DNA of 64,000 nt from Oerskovia flava (GCF_026163685.1 NZ_JAOXSR010000003.1:277999-341998); one strand, 5' to 3'. Shown: positions 50,137 through 60,061, counted from the first letter of the stretch. The notes: generated by a model from the letters alone, not told the origin. Numbers and translations are program-made.

Positions 50137-52668
50137 GTGCCCGACGCCGTCCCCACCGCGCCCGCAGACGTCCGGTCTGCTGCACCTCGCTCCGCGGTGA
50201 TCCCTGCCTTCCCCTTCGTGTCCGCCACGGTCCGTGCCCTGCACGCCCGGATGTCGCTCGAGGAGAAGCTCGCCCAGCTCGTCGGCTACTGGCTCGACCA
50301 GAACGGGACGGTCGCACCGATGCAGTCGGAGATGACCGCCGGTCTCGCCGAGCCGGGCACGCTCGCGGACATCACCCGCCACGGCATCGGCCACTACACG
50401 CGTGTCTACGGCACGCGCCCGGTGGACCCGGTCGAGCGCGCGCGCTGGTTGTGGGACGAGCAGCGGCGGCTGCAGCGCGAGACCCGGCTCGGCATCCCCG
50501 CGCTGGTGCACGAGGAGTGCCTCACCGGTCTCGCGGCGTGGAAGGCGGCGACGTACCCGACGCCGCTCGCCTGGGGCGCGGCGTTCGACCCGGACCTCGT
50601 CGAGGAGATGGCCCGCGTCGTCGGTGAGTCGATGCGAGGGCTCGGGATCCACCAGGGTCTGGCGCCCGTGCTCGACGTCGTCCGCGACCCTCGCTGGGGG
50701 CGCGTCGACGAGTGCATCGGCGAGGACCCGTACCTCGTGGGGACCCTGGGCACCGCCTACGTCCGGGGCCTGCAGGACGCGGGGGTGCACGCGACCCTCA
50801 AGCACTTCGTCGGGTACTCGGCGTCGCGCTCGGGCCGCAACCACGCCCCCGTGAGCGCCGGCCCGCGCGAGGTCGCCGACGTGTACCTGCCGCCGTTCGA
50901 GATGGCGGTGCGCGACGGCGGGGTCCGGTCCGTGATGAACGCCTACACGGACCTCGACGGTGTGCCGATGGGGTCGAGCGTCGCGCACCTGACGACGCTG
51001 CTCCGCGAGACCTGGGGGTTCGACGGCGTCGTGGTCGCCGACTACTTCGCCGTGGCGTTCCTCGAGGTCATGCACGCGATCGCCGGGGACCGCGGCGAGG
51101 CGGCGGCCCTCGCGCTCGAGGCGGGGATCGACGTCGAGCTGCCGTCGGGGGACGCCTACCTCGAGCCGCTCGCCGCGCGTGTGCGGGCGGGTGACCTCGA
51201 CGTGGCGTACGTGGACCGCGCGGTCCTGCGGGTGCTCGCGCAGAAGGAGGAGCTGGGTCTGCTCGAGCCGTCGGCCTTCGCGGACGAGCCGCCCGCCGCG
51301 GTCGACCTGGACTCGCCACGCCACCGCGCACTCGCGCGGCGGCTCGCCGAGGAGTCGGTCGTCCTGCTGTCCGACGACGGGGTGCTTCCCCTCGGGAGGC
51401 GGGGCGCGCCGCGCCGGATCGCGGTCGTCGGCCCGAACGCGGACCGTCCCGAGGCGCTCCTGGGCTGCTACTCGTTCGTCAACCACGTGCTCGCGCACCA
51501 CCCCGGGGTGCCGATGGGCCTCGAGATCCCGTCCGTGCTGGAGGCGCTCCGCTCTGCCGTCGCGGACCTCACCGGCACGGACGGCTCCGGCCCGGAAGGA
51601 TATGGCACGGACGGGCCCGTGCCCGAGGTCGTGCACGCCGAGGGGTGCGCGGTCGAGGGCGACGACACGTCGGGCTTCGCCGCGGCCGTCGAGGCGGTCG
51701 CCGGGTCCGACGTCGCGGTGGTCGTCGTCGGCGACCAGGCCGGGTTGTTCGGGCGCGGCACGGTGGGGGAGGGCAACGACGTGGAGTCCCTCGAGCTGCC
51801 CGGTGTGCAGCGCCGGCTGGTCGAGGAGCTCGTCGCGACGGGCACGCCCGTCGTGCTGGTCCTGCTGACCGGCCGCCCGTACGCGATCGGGTGGGCGCTC
51901 GACCCGGACCCGGCGTCCGGCCGGAAGCTCCCGGCCGCGGTGCTCCAGTCGTTCTTCCCCGGAGAGGCCGGCGGGACCGCGATCGCGGACGTCCTCACGG
52001 GTCGGGTGTCGCCCTCGGGCCGCCTGCCGGTGTCGTTGCCGCGGTCGGCGGGGGCCGAGCCGTTCACGTACCTGCACCCGATCCTCGGCGGCCCGTCCGA
52101 CGTGACGTCGGCCGACCCGACGCCGGTGCGCCCGTTCGGTTTCGGCCTGTCCTTCACGACCTTCGGGTACACCGACCTCGAGGTGGACGCCGAGGCCGCC
52201 ACGGGCGGGTCGTTCACCGCCTCGGTGACGGTGACCAACACGGGTGCGGTCGCCGGGGCCGACGTCGTGCAGCTCTACGGCCACGACGTGCAGGGCTCGG
52301 TCGCGCGACCTGTTGTGCAGCTGCTCGGCTACGCCCGGGTCGAGCTGGCACCCGGCGAGTCGGCGCGTGTGTCGTTCGACGTGCCGAGCGCGCGGTTCGC
52401 GTTCTCCGACCGCCGGATGGTGCGGGTGGTCGAGCCGGGTGACGTCGAGGTGTGGGTCGGCGCGCACGCCGGGGCGTCCGTGGTGAGCACGGACGTCGAC
52501 GAGTCGACGGGCGGGGTCATCGTCAACGACCGCGCCGCGGTGCGCCGGGCGCTGCCCGGTGCCGCGACGCCCCGGGCCGTCCTCGCCCTCACGGGCGACG
52601 TGCACGAGGTGACGGCGGCCGACGCCCGGATCGTCGGGGTGACGGTGGTGCCGGAGACGCCGGCGTGA
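50137..52668 (+). CDS. Glycoside hydrolase family 3 (beta-xylosidase/beta-glucosidase)
   Basis: An 843-residue cytoplasmic GH3 enzyme with no signal peptide. The N-terminal TIM-like barrel contains LAPVLDVVRDPRWGRVDECIGEDPYL, HFVGYSASRSGRNHAPVSAG and the nucleophile Asp302 in GFDGVVVADYF. The alpha/beta sandwich follows (ESVVLLSDDGVLPL), and then a fibronectin III-like domain (ADVVQLYGHDVQGSVARPVVQLLGYARVEL). AAGGAG nine nt before the GTG at 50137 sets the start; a GTG-type start at 50059 inside the permease is unlikely. Together with the GH43 gene it should hydrolyse imported beta-1,4-linked oligosaccharides. Xylosidase is more likely than glucosidase. Confidence 0.9.
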   Translation: MPDAVPTAPADVRSAAPRSAVIPAFPFVSATVRALHARMSLEEKLAQLVGYWLDQNGTVAPMQSEMTAGLAEPGTLADITRHGIGHYTRVYGTRPVDPVERARWLWDEQRRLQRETRLGIPALVHEECLTGLAAWKAATYPTPLAWGAAFDPDLVEEMARVVGESMRGLGIHQGLAPVLDVVRDPRWGRVDECIGEDPYLVGTLGTAYVRGLQDAGVHATLKHFVGYSASRSGRNHAPVSAGPREVADVYLPPFEMAVRDGGVRSVMNAYTDLDGVPMGSSVAHLTTLLRETWGFDGVVVADYFAVAFLEVMHAIAGDRGEAAALALEAGIDVELPSGDAYLEPLAARVRAGDLDVAYVDRAVLRVLAQKEELGLLEPSAFADEPPAAVDLDSPRHRALARRLAEESVVLLSDDGVLPLGRRGAPRRIAVVGPNADRPEALLGCYSFVNHVLAHHPGVPMGLEIPSVLEALRSAVADLTGTDGSGPEGYGTDGPVPEVVHAEGCAVEGDDTSGFAAAVEAVAGSDVAVVVVGDQAGLFGRGTVGEGNDVESLELPGVQRRLVEELVATGTPVVLVLLTGRPYAIGWALDPDPASGRKLPAAVLQSFFPGEAGGTAIADVLTGRVSPSGRLPVSLPRSAGAEPFTYLHPILGGPSDVTSADPTPVRPFGFGLSFTTFGYTDLEVDAEAATGGSFTASVTVTNTGAVAGADVVQLYGHDVQGSVARPVVQLLGYARVELAPGESARVSFDVPSARFAFSDRRMVRVVEPGDVEVWVGAHAGASVVSTDVDESTGGVIVNDRAAVRRALPGAATPRAVLALTGDVHEVTAADARIVGVTVVPETPA

Positions 52669-54272
52669 GTGTGGTGCGCAACCCGCTCCTGCCGGGGTGC
52701 TACCCGGACCCGACGATCTGCCGCGTGGGTGACGAGTACTACCTCGTGACGTCGACGTTCGAGTACTTCCCGGGCCTGCCGGTGTTCCGCAGCCGCGACC
52801 TGGTGAGCTGGGAGCAGGTGGGGCACGCCGTCGTCCGCGCGGACCAGCTCGACCTCGACGGGGTGCGGTCGTCGGGCGGGCTGTTCGCGCCGACCCTGCG
52901 GCACGACGGCGAGCTGTTCTGGCTGGTGTGCACGCTCGTCGGGCAGCGCGAGGGTGCGCCCGGGGGCAACTTCGTCCTCACGGCGACCGACCCGGCCGGT
53001 CCGTGGTCGGAGCCGGTGTGGCTGGGCGTGGACGGGATCGACCCCTCGATCGTCTTCGACCGCGACGGTCGCGTCTGGCTGCACGGCACCCGCCTGGTCG
53101 CGGAGCCGGAGTGGCACGACCAGACCGAGGTCTGGGTGCGCGAGCTCGATCGTGCCTCCCGGCAGCTCGTCGGCCCCGAGCACGTGGTGTGGACCGGCGC
53201 GGTCCGGGGTGCGGTCTGGGCGGAGGGCCCGCACCTCTACGAGGTCGACGGCACCTACTACCTGCTCGCCGCCGAGGGCGGCACGGAGTTCCACCACGCC
53301 GTCTCGGTCGCGCGGGCGCAGACCGTCACGGGCCCGTACACGGGCAACCCGGCCAACCCCGTCCTCACGCACCGGCACCTCGGGCGGGGCGTCGACGTCG
53401 TGGGGGTCGGGCACGCGGACCTCGTGCAGGCGCCGGACGGGCGCTGGTGGGCGGTCCTGCTGGGGATGCGTCCCTACGGGGGCTACCACTACAACCTCGG
53501 CCGGGAGACGTTCCTCGTCCCCGTGGCGTGGGAGGACGGGTGGCCGGTGTTCGCCCCGGGGCTGGGGCGGGTCCCGGCGGAGGTGGACGTGGCGTCCGCC
53601 GGTCCGGCCCGCCCCGGCGCGGTGCAGGGCGGGGCGACCGGTGTGGTGCGGCCCGACGACCTGCGATGGACCGGCCTGCGCCGCCCGCCCGACGAGTTCG
53701 CGACCCCTCGTGGGGACGGGTGGGACCTGACGGTGCGGCCCACCACGCTCTGGGAACCGGGTGCCCCTGCCTTCCTCGGTGTCCGCCAGCAGCACCAGGA
53801 CGTGGACGTGCGCGCGGTCGTGCACCCGCTGGCGGCGGCGGGGGAGGACCTCGGCCTCGTCGTGCGGCAGTCGGAGCAGGACCACGTACGGGCGTTCGTG
53901 ACCGGTGTCCCCGGGAGGCGGCGGCTCGTCGTCGTGCACCGCCGCGACGGGCAGGAGATCACGGTCGGCGACGTCGCGGTGCGGGACGTGGCCGGCGAGG
54001 ACGGCGACGCCCCGCTCGCCCTCGGGCTGCGCGCCCGGGGCCAGGACTACACGTTCGTGGCGGGGCAGCCCGGTGCCGAGCCGGTCGAGATCACGACCGT
54101 GGACGGTCGGACGTTGGACAGCGTGTCCGCGGGCGGCTTCCTGGGACTGTGGATCGGGGTGTTCGCCACCAGCAACGGGAGGCCGACGTCCTCGACCGCG
54201 CGGGTCGAGTCGTTCGAGTACGTGCCCGTCCCCCGGCGCCCGGAACCCGGACGCGTCAGCGGACGTCGGTGA
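52665..54272 (+). CDS. Glycoside hydrolase family 43 beta-xylosidase
   Basis: A 535-residue GH43 enzyme with the five-bladed propeller at the N-terminus and a C-terminal beta-sandwich. Inverting catalytic residues are readable: Asp15 (CYPDPTIC) as base, Asp126 (GIDPSIVFD) and Glu187 (WAEGPHLYE) as acid. FEYFPGLPVFRSRDLVSWEQVGHAV is typical of the beta-xylosidase subfamilies with a C-terminal module. The GTG start overlaps the GH3 stop by 4 nt. No signal peptide is present, so it acts in the cytoplasm. Some arabinofuranosidase side activity is common. Its last 17 bp overlap the convergent ArsR gene. Confidence 0.92.
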   Translation: MSVVRNPLLPGCYPDPTICRVGDEYYLVTSTFEYFPGLPVFRSRDLVSWEQVGHAVVRADQLDLDGVRSSGGLFAPTLRHDGELFWLVCTLVGQREGAPGGNFVLTATDPAGPWSEPVWLGVDGIDPSIVFDRDGRVWLHGTRLVAEPEWHDQTEVWVRELDRASRQLVGPEHVVWTGAVRGAVWAEGPHLYEVDGTYYLLAAEGGTEFHHAVSVARAQTVTGPYTGNPANPVLTHRHLGRGVDVVGVGHADLVQAPDGRWWAVLLGMRPYGGYHYNLGRETFLVPVAWEDGWPVFAPGLGRVPAEVDVASAGPARPGAVQGGATGVVRPDDLRWTGLRRPPDEFATPRGDGWDLTVRPTTLWEPGAPAFLGVRQQHQDVDVRAVVHPLAAAGEDLGLVVRQSEQDHVRAFVTGVPGRRRLVVVHRRDGQEITVGDVAVRDVAGEDGDAPLALGLRARGQDYTFVAGQPGAEPVEITTVDGRTLDSVSAGGFLGLWIGVFATSNGRPTSSTARVESFEYVPVPRRPEPGRVSGRR

Positions 54273-54645
54273 GCGCCCTGCCGAGGCGGTCGAGCGCGCC
54301 GGGGACGAGGGAGTAGTAGGCCCACCGCCCGCGCTGCTCCCGGGTGAGCAACCCGGCGTCGACGAGGATCTTCAGGTGGTGGCTCACGGTGGGCTGGCTC
54401 AGGCCGACCGGTTCGGTGAGGTCGCAGACGCAGGCCTCGCCGCCGTCGTGCGCCGCGACGATGGACAGCAGCCGCACGCGCGTGGCGTCGCCGAGGGCCT
54501 TGAACGTGCGGGCGAGGTCGCGCGCGCTCGCCTCGTCGGTGGCCTCGCGGACGAGGGGCGCGCAGCAGACGGGCGCGGCGGCGGCTGGCACAGTGGTGGC
54601 CGGCACAGCGGTGTCGGGGTCGGCGGTCGTCAGGGTCGAGGCCAT
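54256..54645 (-). CDS. arsR: ArsR family metalloregulator
   Basis: A 129-residue ArsR/SmtB repressor. The winged HTH is SQPTVSHHLKILVDAGLLTREQRGRWAYYSL. Candidate As(III) ligands are Cys72 and Cys74 (EACVCDL) in the recognition region and the vicinal Cys27-Cys28 at the N-terminus. The ELCVCD-like arrangement supports arsenite sensing. It is divergent from the flavoprotein gene, and two direct copies of an operator lie between them. It ends inside the 3' end of the GH43 gene on the opposite strand. Confidence 0.9.
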   Translation of the reverse strand: MASTLTTADPDTAVPATTVPAAAAPVCCAPLVREATDEASARDLARTFKALGDATRVRLLSIVAAHDGGEACVCDLTEPVGLSQPTVSHHLKILVDAGLLTREQRGRWAYYSLVPGALDRLGRALTDVR

Positions 54646-54662
54646 ACCGCCATCTTGCCACG

Positions 54663-54717
54663 CATCGAAGAATGTGGATACGTTGACCTCGGTTGTCCAT
54701 CGAAGAACGTCGATACG
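54663..54717. promoter_or_regulatory. Twin ArsR operators
   Basis: CATCGAAGAATGTGGATACG (54663-54682) and CATCGAAGAACGTCGATACG (54698-54717) are direct copies with 35-bp offset. The second has a perfect ATCGA-N6-TCGAT symmetry like known ArsR sites. The pair lies between the arsR and flavoprotein starts, so the repressor can control both directions. Confidence 0.8.
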
Positions 54718-54727
54718 GGGAGTGGCT

Positions 54728-56137
54728 ATGAACGAGGTCGTCCGTGCGGAGCTGTCGGTCGTCGTGATCGGCGCCGGGCCCGTGGGCCTGGCGGCCGCCG
54801 CGCACCTGCTGGAGCGAGGGCTGGAGCCGCTCGTCCTCGAGCAGGGGGCCGACGCCGGTGCCGCTGTCCGCGCCTGGGGTCACGTCCGGCTGTTCTCGCC
54901 GTGGCGCTACGACGTCGACGGCGCGGCACGTCGCCTGCTCGAGACGCACGGCTGGACGGTGCCCGCCGCCGACGACCTGCCGACCGGGAGCGACCTCGTC
55001 GACCGGTACCTCGCCCCCCTGGCCGCGACGCCCGAGATCGCGCCGCGCCTGCGGACCGGGACCCGCGTCGTCGGTGTGACGCGCGACGGCGCGGACAAGA
55101 CTCGCAGCCTCGGACGCGAGCGACGCGCCTACCGGGTGCGCACGGTCGGACCGGACGGTCAGGTCGAGGACCTGCTCGCGCGCGCCGTCGTCGACGCGTC
55201 CGGGACGTGGGGTCGCTCGAACCCGCTCGGGACGGGCGGCCTGCCCGCGGTGGGCGAGGAGGACGCCGCGCGGTTCCTCGCCGGACCGCTGCCCGACGTC
55301 CTCGGCCGCGGCCGCACGCGGTTCGCCGGGGCGCACACGCTCGTCGTCGGGATGGGGCACTCGGCCGCGAACACGCTGCTCAGCCTCGTCGAGCTGTCCG
55401 AGACCGCGCCGGGCACCCGCGTCAGCTGGGCGATCCGCGGGGGTTCCGCGCGCCGGCTCTTCGGCGGCGGCACCGACGACGAGCTGCCCGCCCGTGGCCT
55501 GCTCGGCACCCGGCTGCGCGACGCCGTCGACGCCGGACGCCTCACCCTGGTGCGCTGGACGTCGATCGAGCGGCTCGTGCCCGGCGAGCGGACCGTGCGG
55601 GTGCTCGGCACCTCCCGGGACGACGCGCTCGACCTCGACGTCGACGTGATCGTCGACGCGACCGGGTTCCGCCCCGACCTCGACATGCTGCGGGAGGTGC
55701 GCCTCGACCTGGACCCCGCGCTCGAGTGCCCGCGCGCCCTCGCGGAGCTCATCGACCCGAACCAGCACTCGTGCGGGACCGTCCCGCCCCACGGCGAGAC
55801 GCTCCTCGCGCACCCGGACGCGGGGTTCTACCTCGTCGGCATGAAGTCCTACGGACGGGCGCCGACGTTCCTGCTTGCGACCGGGTACGAGCAGGTGCGC
55901 TCGATCGCCGCGGCGCTCGCGGGCGACCGGGTCGCGGCCGACCTCGTCCAGCTCGACCTGCCCGCGACCGGCGTCTGCTCGACGGACCTCGGCGCGGACA
56001 ACGGTGCCGGCGGTGACGGGGTCGAGGGGGCTGCGTGCTGCGGGAGCGCCGCGCCCGAGCCGGAGCTCGTGACGATCGGGTTCGCGACGGGTGTGGCCCA
56101 CGGCCGTGCCGGCGACGCCGCGCGGGGCGACGGGTGA
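54728..56137 (+). CDS. FAD/NAD(P)-binding flavoprotein monooxygenase-like protein of an arsenic locus
   Basis: A 469-residue protein with an FAD-binding GxGxxG (VVVIGAGPVGLAAAAHLLERG) and a second nucleotide-binding site (HTLVVGMGHSAANTLLS). VDATGFRPDLDMLREVRL is common in flavin monooxygenase-like proteins found next to arsR, often called ArsO. A vicinal Cys437-Cys438 pair near the C-terminus (GAACCGSAAP) may bind arsenic or be redox-active. The ATG at 54728 has a GGGGAG RBS. It is regulated by the twin operators and overlaps a GNAT gene downstream. The reaction is unproven. Confidence 0.82.
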   Translation: MNEVVRAELSVVVIGAGPVGLAAAAHLLERGLEPLVLEQGADAGAAVRAWGHVRLFSPWRYDVDGAARRLLETHGWTVPAADDLPTGSDLVDRYLAPLAATPEIAPRLRTGTRVVGVTRDGADKTRSLGRERRAYRVRTVGPDGQVEDLLARAVVDASGTWGRSNPLGTGGLPAVGEEDAARFLAGPLPDVLGRGRTRFAGAHTLVVGMGHSAANTLLSLVELSETAPGTRVSWAIRGGSARRLFGGGTDDELPARGLLGTRLRDAVDAGRLTLVRWTSIERLVPGERTVRVLGTSRDDALDLDVDVIVDATGFRPDLDMLREVRLDLDPALECPRALAELIDPNQHSCGTVPPHGETLLAHPDAGFYLVGMKSYGRAPTFLLATGYEQVRSIAAALAGDRVAADLVQLDLPATGVCSTDLGADNGAGGDGVEGAACCGSAAPEPELVTIGFATGVAHGRAGDAARGDG

Positions 56138-56679
56138 TCCGGGACGCCGTCGCGGCCGACGCCGCGCAGCTCGCGGAGATCTACGCCCACTACGTGCGGA
56201 CCAGTACCGCGACGTTCGACACCGAGCCCGTGCCGGCCCGGGCCTGGGCGGAGAAGATCGCCGCGATCACCGGCGCGGGCTGGCCCTTCCTCGTCGCGGT
56301 GGACGACGCCGCCCCGGACGACGCCGCCCCGGACGACGCCGCCCCGGTCGAAGGGCAACGGATCCTCGGCTACGCGTACGTCGGGCCGTGGCGGACGCGT
56401 CCGGCGTACCGGTTCACGGTGGAGGACTCCATCTACCTGCGCCCGGACGCGACGGGCCGCGGTGTCGGCCGCGGGCTGCTCTCCGAGCTCCTGGAGCGGG
56501 CGCGCGCGGCCGGCGCCCGGGAGGTGGTCGCCGTCGTCGCGGACGGTGACTCGCCGGGCTCCGTCGCCCTCCACCGCCGCCTCGGCTTCCAGGACGCCGG
56601 GCGTCTCGAACGTGTGGGTACGAAGTTCGACGGCTGGTGGGGGACGACGCTCCTGCAGCTCTCTCTGCACGAGGAGTGA
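56134..56679 (+). CDS. GNAT N-acetyltransferase, ArsN/phosphinothricin acetyltransferase-like
   Basis: A 181-residue GNAT of the PAT/Bar group. Features are AEIYAHYVRTSTATFDTEPV at the N-terminus, the acetyl-CoA loop YLRPDATGRGVGRGLLSELLERA and SVALHRRLGFQDAGRLERVGTKFDGWW at the end. ArsN1, a close relative found in ars operons, acetylates the arsenic-containing antibiotic arsinothricin. The GTG start overlaps the flavoprotein stop, and the shared ArsR control favours that role. An internal DDAAP triple repeat (56302-56346) lies in a loop where relatives have a short turn. Confidence 0.85.
   Translation: MIRDAVAADAAQLAEIYAHYVRTSTATFDTEPVPARAWAEKIAAITGAGWPFLVAVDDAAPDDAAPDDAAPVEGQRILGYAYVGPWRTRPAYRFTVEDSIYLRPDATGRGVGRGLLSELLERARAAGAREVVAVVADGDSPGSVALHRRLGFQDAGRLERVGTKFDGWWGTTLLQLSLHEE
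56302..56346 (+). repeat. 15-bp triplicated minisatellite inside the GNAT gene
   Basis: GACGACGCCGCCCCG occurs three times without change (56302-56316, 56317-56331, 56332-56346) and encodes DDAAP three times. The unit is a multiple of three, so copy changes keep the frame. Confidence 0.9.
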
Positions 56680-56691
56680 GCCCGGGTCGCG

Positions 56692-58350
56692 TCAGGTCGT
56701 CACGAGGTCGCGTCGGCGGAAGCCGACGAACCCGGCGGCGAGCAGCGCGACGGCGAGCGCGCTGAGCCCGACGAGCGGTCCGGCGTCGAACGCCTCGCCC
56801 GGGAGCTGCGGCACGTGCCACAGCGGGGACAGGCCCTCGGCCCAGGTGGGCAGGTCGAGCAGGCCGCCGAACATCCCGATGAGGAATCCGAAGGCGAGCA
56901 CGACCCAGGGCAGACCGGCGAGGCCGGGTCGCCACCCGTAGAGGGCGACGACGAGCCCGACGAGGACGGCGACGGCCGGCAGGTAGACGACGGCCGCGGC
57001 GACGTACTCGCCGAGCGAGGGGTCGCTCACCCCGACGGAGAGCCCGCCGAGCGCGAGGCTCACGCCCGCCACGAGGAGCAGGATCACCGCGCCGATCCCC
57101 GTGACGGCGAGCTGGGCGCCGAGCCACCGCGTGCGGGAGACGGTGGTGGCGAGCACGGGCTCGACCCGCCCGCTCGTCTCCTCGCCCCGGGCCCGCAGCG
57201 CGGATGCGATGGCGAACGCGCTGACGCCCAGCACGAGGAACGTCGTCATGGCCGCGACGAACCCGTCGACCAGGTCCTGCTCGCCGAAGAGCTCGAGCAG
57301 CACGGGGTTGTCGACCGCCATCTCGCCGACCATGTCGCCGGCCGCGTCGACGAAGGTCCCCGAGGCGAAGGCCATCACGCCGATGCCCGCGCCCCAGGCG
57401 ACGAGCGAGCCGCGCTGCTGGCGCCAGGCGAGGGCGAACGGCGACCGCAGGCTGGGGAGCGCCTCGGCGCGCCCCGCCCGCGGCGGGAGGAGCCCCGCGC
57501 CGACGTCGCGGCGTGCGGCGAGGGCCGAGCTCAGGAGCAGCAGGAGCACGATCGCGGCGAGGGAGAGGGCGAGCGGCCACCAGCGCAGGTCGACGAACGC
57601 CCGGATCTGCTGCGCCCAGCCGATCGGGGAGAGCCACGACAACCAGCTGCCGTGGGTCTCCTGCACGTCCCCGATCGCGCGCAGCAGGAACGCGGCGCCC
57701 AGCACGACGAGGCCCAGACCGCTCGCGGCCCGCCCGTGCTCGGTGAGCTGGCACGTCACGACCGCGACCGCGGCGAACACCAGGCCGGTGACCCCGACGG
57801 CCGCGCCGAGCGCGAACGAGTCCACGACGGCCAGGCCCGCGCCCGTGAGCAGGAGCCCGGAGAGGACCGCGATGGCGGCGTTCGCGACGGTGGCGGTGAG
57901 GAACGCCGCGGTCGCGGGCGCGTGCCGGCCGACGACGCCCGCCCGGACGAGCTCGGCCCGCCCGGTCTCCTCCTCGGTGCGGGTGTGCCGCACGATGAGC
58001 AGGATGCTCATGATCGCCACGGCGATCATGGCGGTCAGCGTCATCTCGTTCGCGACCATCGCGCCGAGCGTGTAGTTCTCGAGGCCGTAGCCGGGACCGG
58101 CCATCATGGTCGCGGCCGGGCTGGCGATGAGGCTCGCGCGCAGCTGCCGGTCCGCCGCCGTCGGGTAGACGGTCGCGAAGGCGGTCGCGGCGTAGAGGAA
58201 CAGCAGCCCGATCGACAGCGCCCACACGCTGAGGCGGATCCGGTCGCGGCGCAGGAAGAACCGCAGGAGCGTGCCCAGCCCGGTGAGCGGTCCACCCGTG
58301 GTGCGGTGGTCGCCGCGGGTGCCCGACGGCGCGGTGAGGGTGGCGCTCAT
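56692..58350 (-). CDS. ABC-2 type exporter permease
   Basis: A 552-residue membrane protein with about 12 hydrophobic segments arranged as two halves (start [24 protein letters not shown]; second half [24 protein letters not shown]). It resembles the TipA/antibiotic-exporter permeases of actinobacteria. [21 protein letters not shown] and [22 protein letters not shown] are the repeated cytoplasmic loops of this group. The ATG overlaps the stop of the ATPase gene by 4 nt. The exported compound is unknown, probably a polyketide-type antibiotic or toxin. Confidence 0.88.
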   Translation of the reverse strand: MSATLTAPSGTRGDHRTTGGPLTGLGTLLRFFLRRDRIRLSVWALSIGLLFLYAATAFATVYPTAADRQLRASLIASPAATMMAGPGYGLENYTLGAMVANEMTLTAMIAVAIMSILLIVRHTRTEEETGRAELVRAGVVGRHAPATAAFLTATVANAAIAVLSGLLLTGAGLAVVDSFALGAAVGVTGLVFAAVAVVTCQLTEHGRAASGLGLVVLGAAFLLRAIGDVQETHGSWLSWLSPIGWAQQIRAFVDLRWWPLALSLAAIVLLLLLSSALAARRDVGAGLLPPRAGRAEALPSLRSPFALAWRQQRGSLVAWGAGIGVMAFASGTFVDAAGDMVGEMAVDNPVLLELFGEQDLVDGFVAAMTTFLVLGVSAFAIASALRARGEETSGRVEPVLATTVSRTRWLGAQLAVTGIGAVILLLVAGVSLALGGLSVGVSDPSLGEYVAAAVVYLPAVAVLVGLVVALYGWRPGLAGLPWVVLAFGFLIGMFGGLLDLPTWAEGLSPLWHVPQLPGEAFDAGPLVGLSALAVALLAAGFVGFRRRDLVTT

Positions 58351-59291
58351 CGGGCACCTGCCGGGTCCATCGCGGAGAGCTCGTCGCCGTAGTGGCGCAG
58401 GAACAGCTCCTCGAGCGACGGGGGAGCGGCCTGCAGGCTCCGCACACCGAGGTCGGTGAGGGTCCGCAGGACGGTGGCGACGTCGTCGTTGTCGACGTCG
58501 AACCGCACGCGGGTGCCGTCGGTGGCGGGCTCGGCGACGAGGTCGTGCACGCCCGGGTGCCCGGCGAGCGTCTCGGGGTCGTGCGTGGTGACGGCGGTGA
58601 TGGTCGAGCGCGTCAGGTGGCGCAGCTCGTCGAGCGTGCCGGACTGCACGGTCCGGCCCGCGCGGATGATCGTCACGGTGTCGCAGAGCTTCTCCACCTC
58701 GGCGAGGATGTGGCTCGAGAGCAGCACGGAGCGGCCCTCGGCCTTGACCTCCTGGATGCACTGGGTGAAGACGGACTCCATGAGCGGGTCCAGCCCGGAG
58801 GTGGGCTCGTCGAGGACGAGCAGCTCGACGTCGGAGGCGAGGGCGGCGACGAGGGCGACCTTCTGCCGGTTGCCCTTGGAGTAGGTCCGGGCCTTCTTCG
58901 TCGGGTCGAGCTCGAAGCGTTCGAGGAGCTCGGCGCGTCGTGCCGGGTCGACCTTCCCGCGCAGCCGCGTGAGGAGGTCGATGGCCTCGCCGCCGCTGAG
59001 GTTGGGCCAGAGGTTCACGTCGCCCGGGACGTAGGCGAGGCGCCGGTGGAGCGTGACGGCGTCGGCCCACGGGTCGCCACCGAGCAGCCGGACGGAGCCG
59101 GAGTCGGCGCGCAGGAGCCCGAGCAGGACGCGGATGGTGGTGGACTTGCCGGAACCGTTGGGGCCGAGGAACCCGGCGACCTGGCCGTGCGGGACGACGA
59201 GGTCCAGGCCGTCGAGGGCGGCGACGGTGCCGAAGGACTTGTGCAGGTCGTGGATCTTCACGGCGGGCTGGGACGTGCGGGGTGTGCTCAT
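58347..59291 (-). CDS. ABC exporter ATP-binding protein
   Basis: A 314-residue ATPase. Walker A is [20 protein letters not shown], the signature [17 protein letters not shown], Walker [14 protein letters not shown] and the switch His in LLSSHILAE. The signature is the SKGN form typical of drug-type exporters. The C-terminal ~80 residues form the usual accessory region. It is co-transcribed with the permease downstream and follows the TetR gene by about 30 bp, so all three probably form one operon. Confidence 0.92.
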   Translation of the reverse strand: MSTPRTSQPAVKIHDLHKSFGTVAALDGLDLVVPHGQVAGFLGPNGSGKSTTIRVLLGLLRADSGSVRLLGGDPWADAVTLHRRLAYVPGDVNLWPNLSGGEAIDLLTRLRGKVDPARRAELLERFELDPTKKARTYSKGNRQKVALVAALASDVELLVLDEPTSGLDPLMESVFTQCIQEVKAEGRSVLLSSHILAEVEKLCDTVTIIRAGRTVQSGTLDELRHLTRSTITAVTTHDPETLAGHPGVHDLVAEPATDGTRVRFDVDNDDVATVLRTLTDLGVRSLQAAPPSLEELFLRHYGDELSAMDPAGAR

Positions 59292-59323
59292 GGGAGTGCT
59301 CTTCTCGACGAGGGGACGAAGGG

Positions 59324-60019
59324 TCAGGCCGACGCGGGGTCGGCGGACTCTTCCGGGGGGTCGCCCACGTAGAGGAGGTAGGCGTCGAGCATGCGCCGGT
59401 CGGTGAGCAGGCCCTCGGTGTAGAGCTCGAGGGCGGGCCCCGCGATGCGCTCGAAGAAGTCGTCCATGATGCCGGCGAGGTCGCTCGGGTCCGCGGGCGG
59501 GTTGATCGACAGCTCGAGGAGGAGCGTCCCCAGGGCGGACTCGACGAGGTAGCGGGCGCGGGCGTGCTCGTCCCGGCTCGGGGTGATGGTCCCGGCGGCG
59601 ACGCCGTCCCGGAGGTAGTCGACGGCGTCGGCGATCATGTGCTCGACGAACCCGCGCGCGCCGTCGCCGCCGGTCTGCAGGCTGCGGATCGCGTACCCGA
59701 CCAGGGGGGCGAACTCGGCGACGCGGGCCATCTGCCCGAGGAACGCTGTGGGGCCGCCGGTCTCGGAGACGACCTCACGCTTGTTCTCCCGGATGAGGGC
59801 GAACACGTGGTCGTCGCACGCGTGGCGGAGCCGGTCCTTGGACCCGAAGTGGTGGATGACGAGCGCGGCGCTCACACCGGCGTCCTCGGCGACGCTGCGC
59901 AGGCTGGCGCCGAAGCCGTCGCGGGCGAAGCGCAGGATCGCCGCGTCGCGGATGCGCGCGCGGGCGGTGAGGTCGTCGGCCGGCGGTGTGCCGCGGCCGG
60001 GTCGAGATGCTGAACGCAT
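59324..60019 (-). CDS. TetR family repressor of the ABC exporter
   Basis: A 231-residue TetR regulator: [48 protein letters not shown], followed by a helical ligand domain with an aromatic-rich tail ([11 protein letters not shown]). It lies upstream of and co-directional with the ATPase and permease genes. An inverted repeat covers its start region (60023-60052), so the operon is probably autoregulated and induced by the exported substrate. Confidence 0.88.
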   Translation of the reverse strand: MRSASRPGRGTPPADDLTARARIRDAAILRFARDGFGASLRSVAEDAGVSAALVIHHFGSKDRLRHACDDHVFALIRENKREVVSETGGPTAFLGQMARVAEFAPLVGYAIRSLQTGGDGARGFVEHMIADAVDYLRDGVAAGTITPSRDEHARARYLVESALGTLLLELSINPPADPSDLAGIMDDFFERIAGPALELYTEGLLTDRRMLDAYLLYVGDPPEESADPASA

Positions 60020-60022
60020 GAA

Positions 60023-60052
60023 CAGCAGGCTAAACGAGCGTTCAGCCTGCTG
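60023..60052. promoter_or_regulatory. TetR operator of the exporter operon
   Basis: CAGCAGGCT (60023-60031) and AGCCTGCTG (60044-60052) form a perfect 9-bp inverted repeat. Inside it lies AACG-AG-CGTT, also symmetric about the same centre. It abuts the TetR start on the minus strand, an autorepression position. Confidence 0.7.
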
Positions 60053-60061
60053 TCCAGGTGT

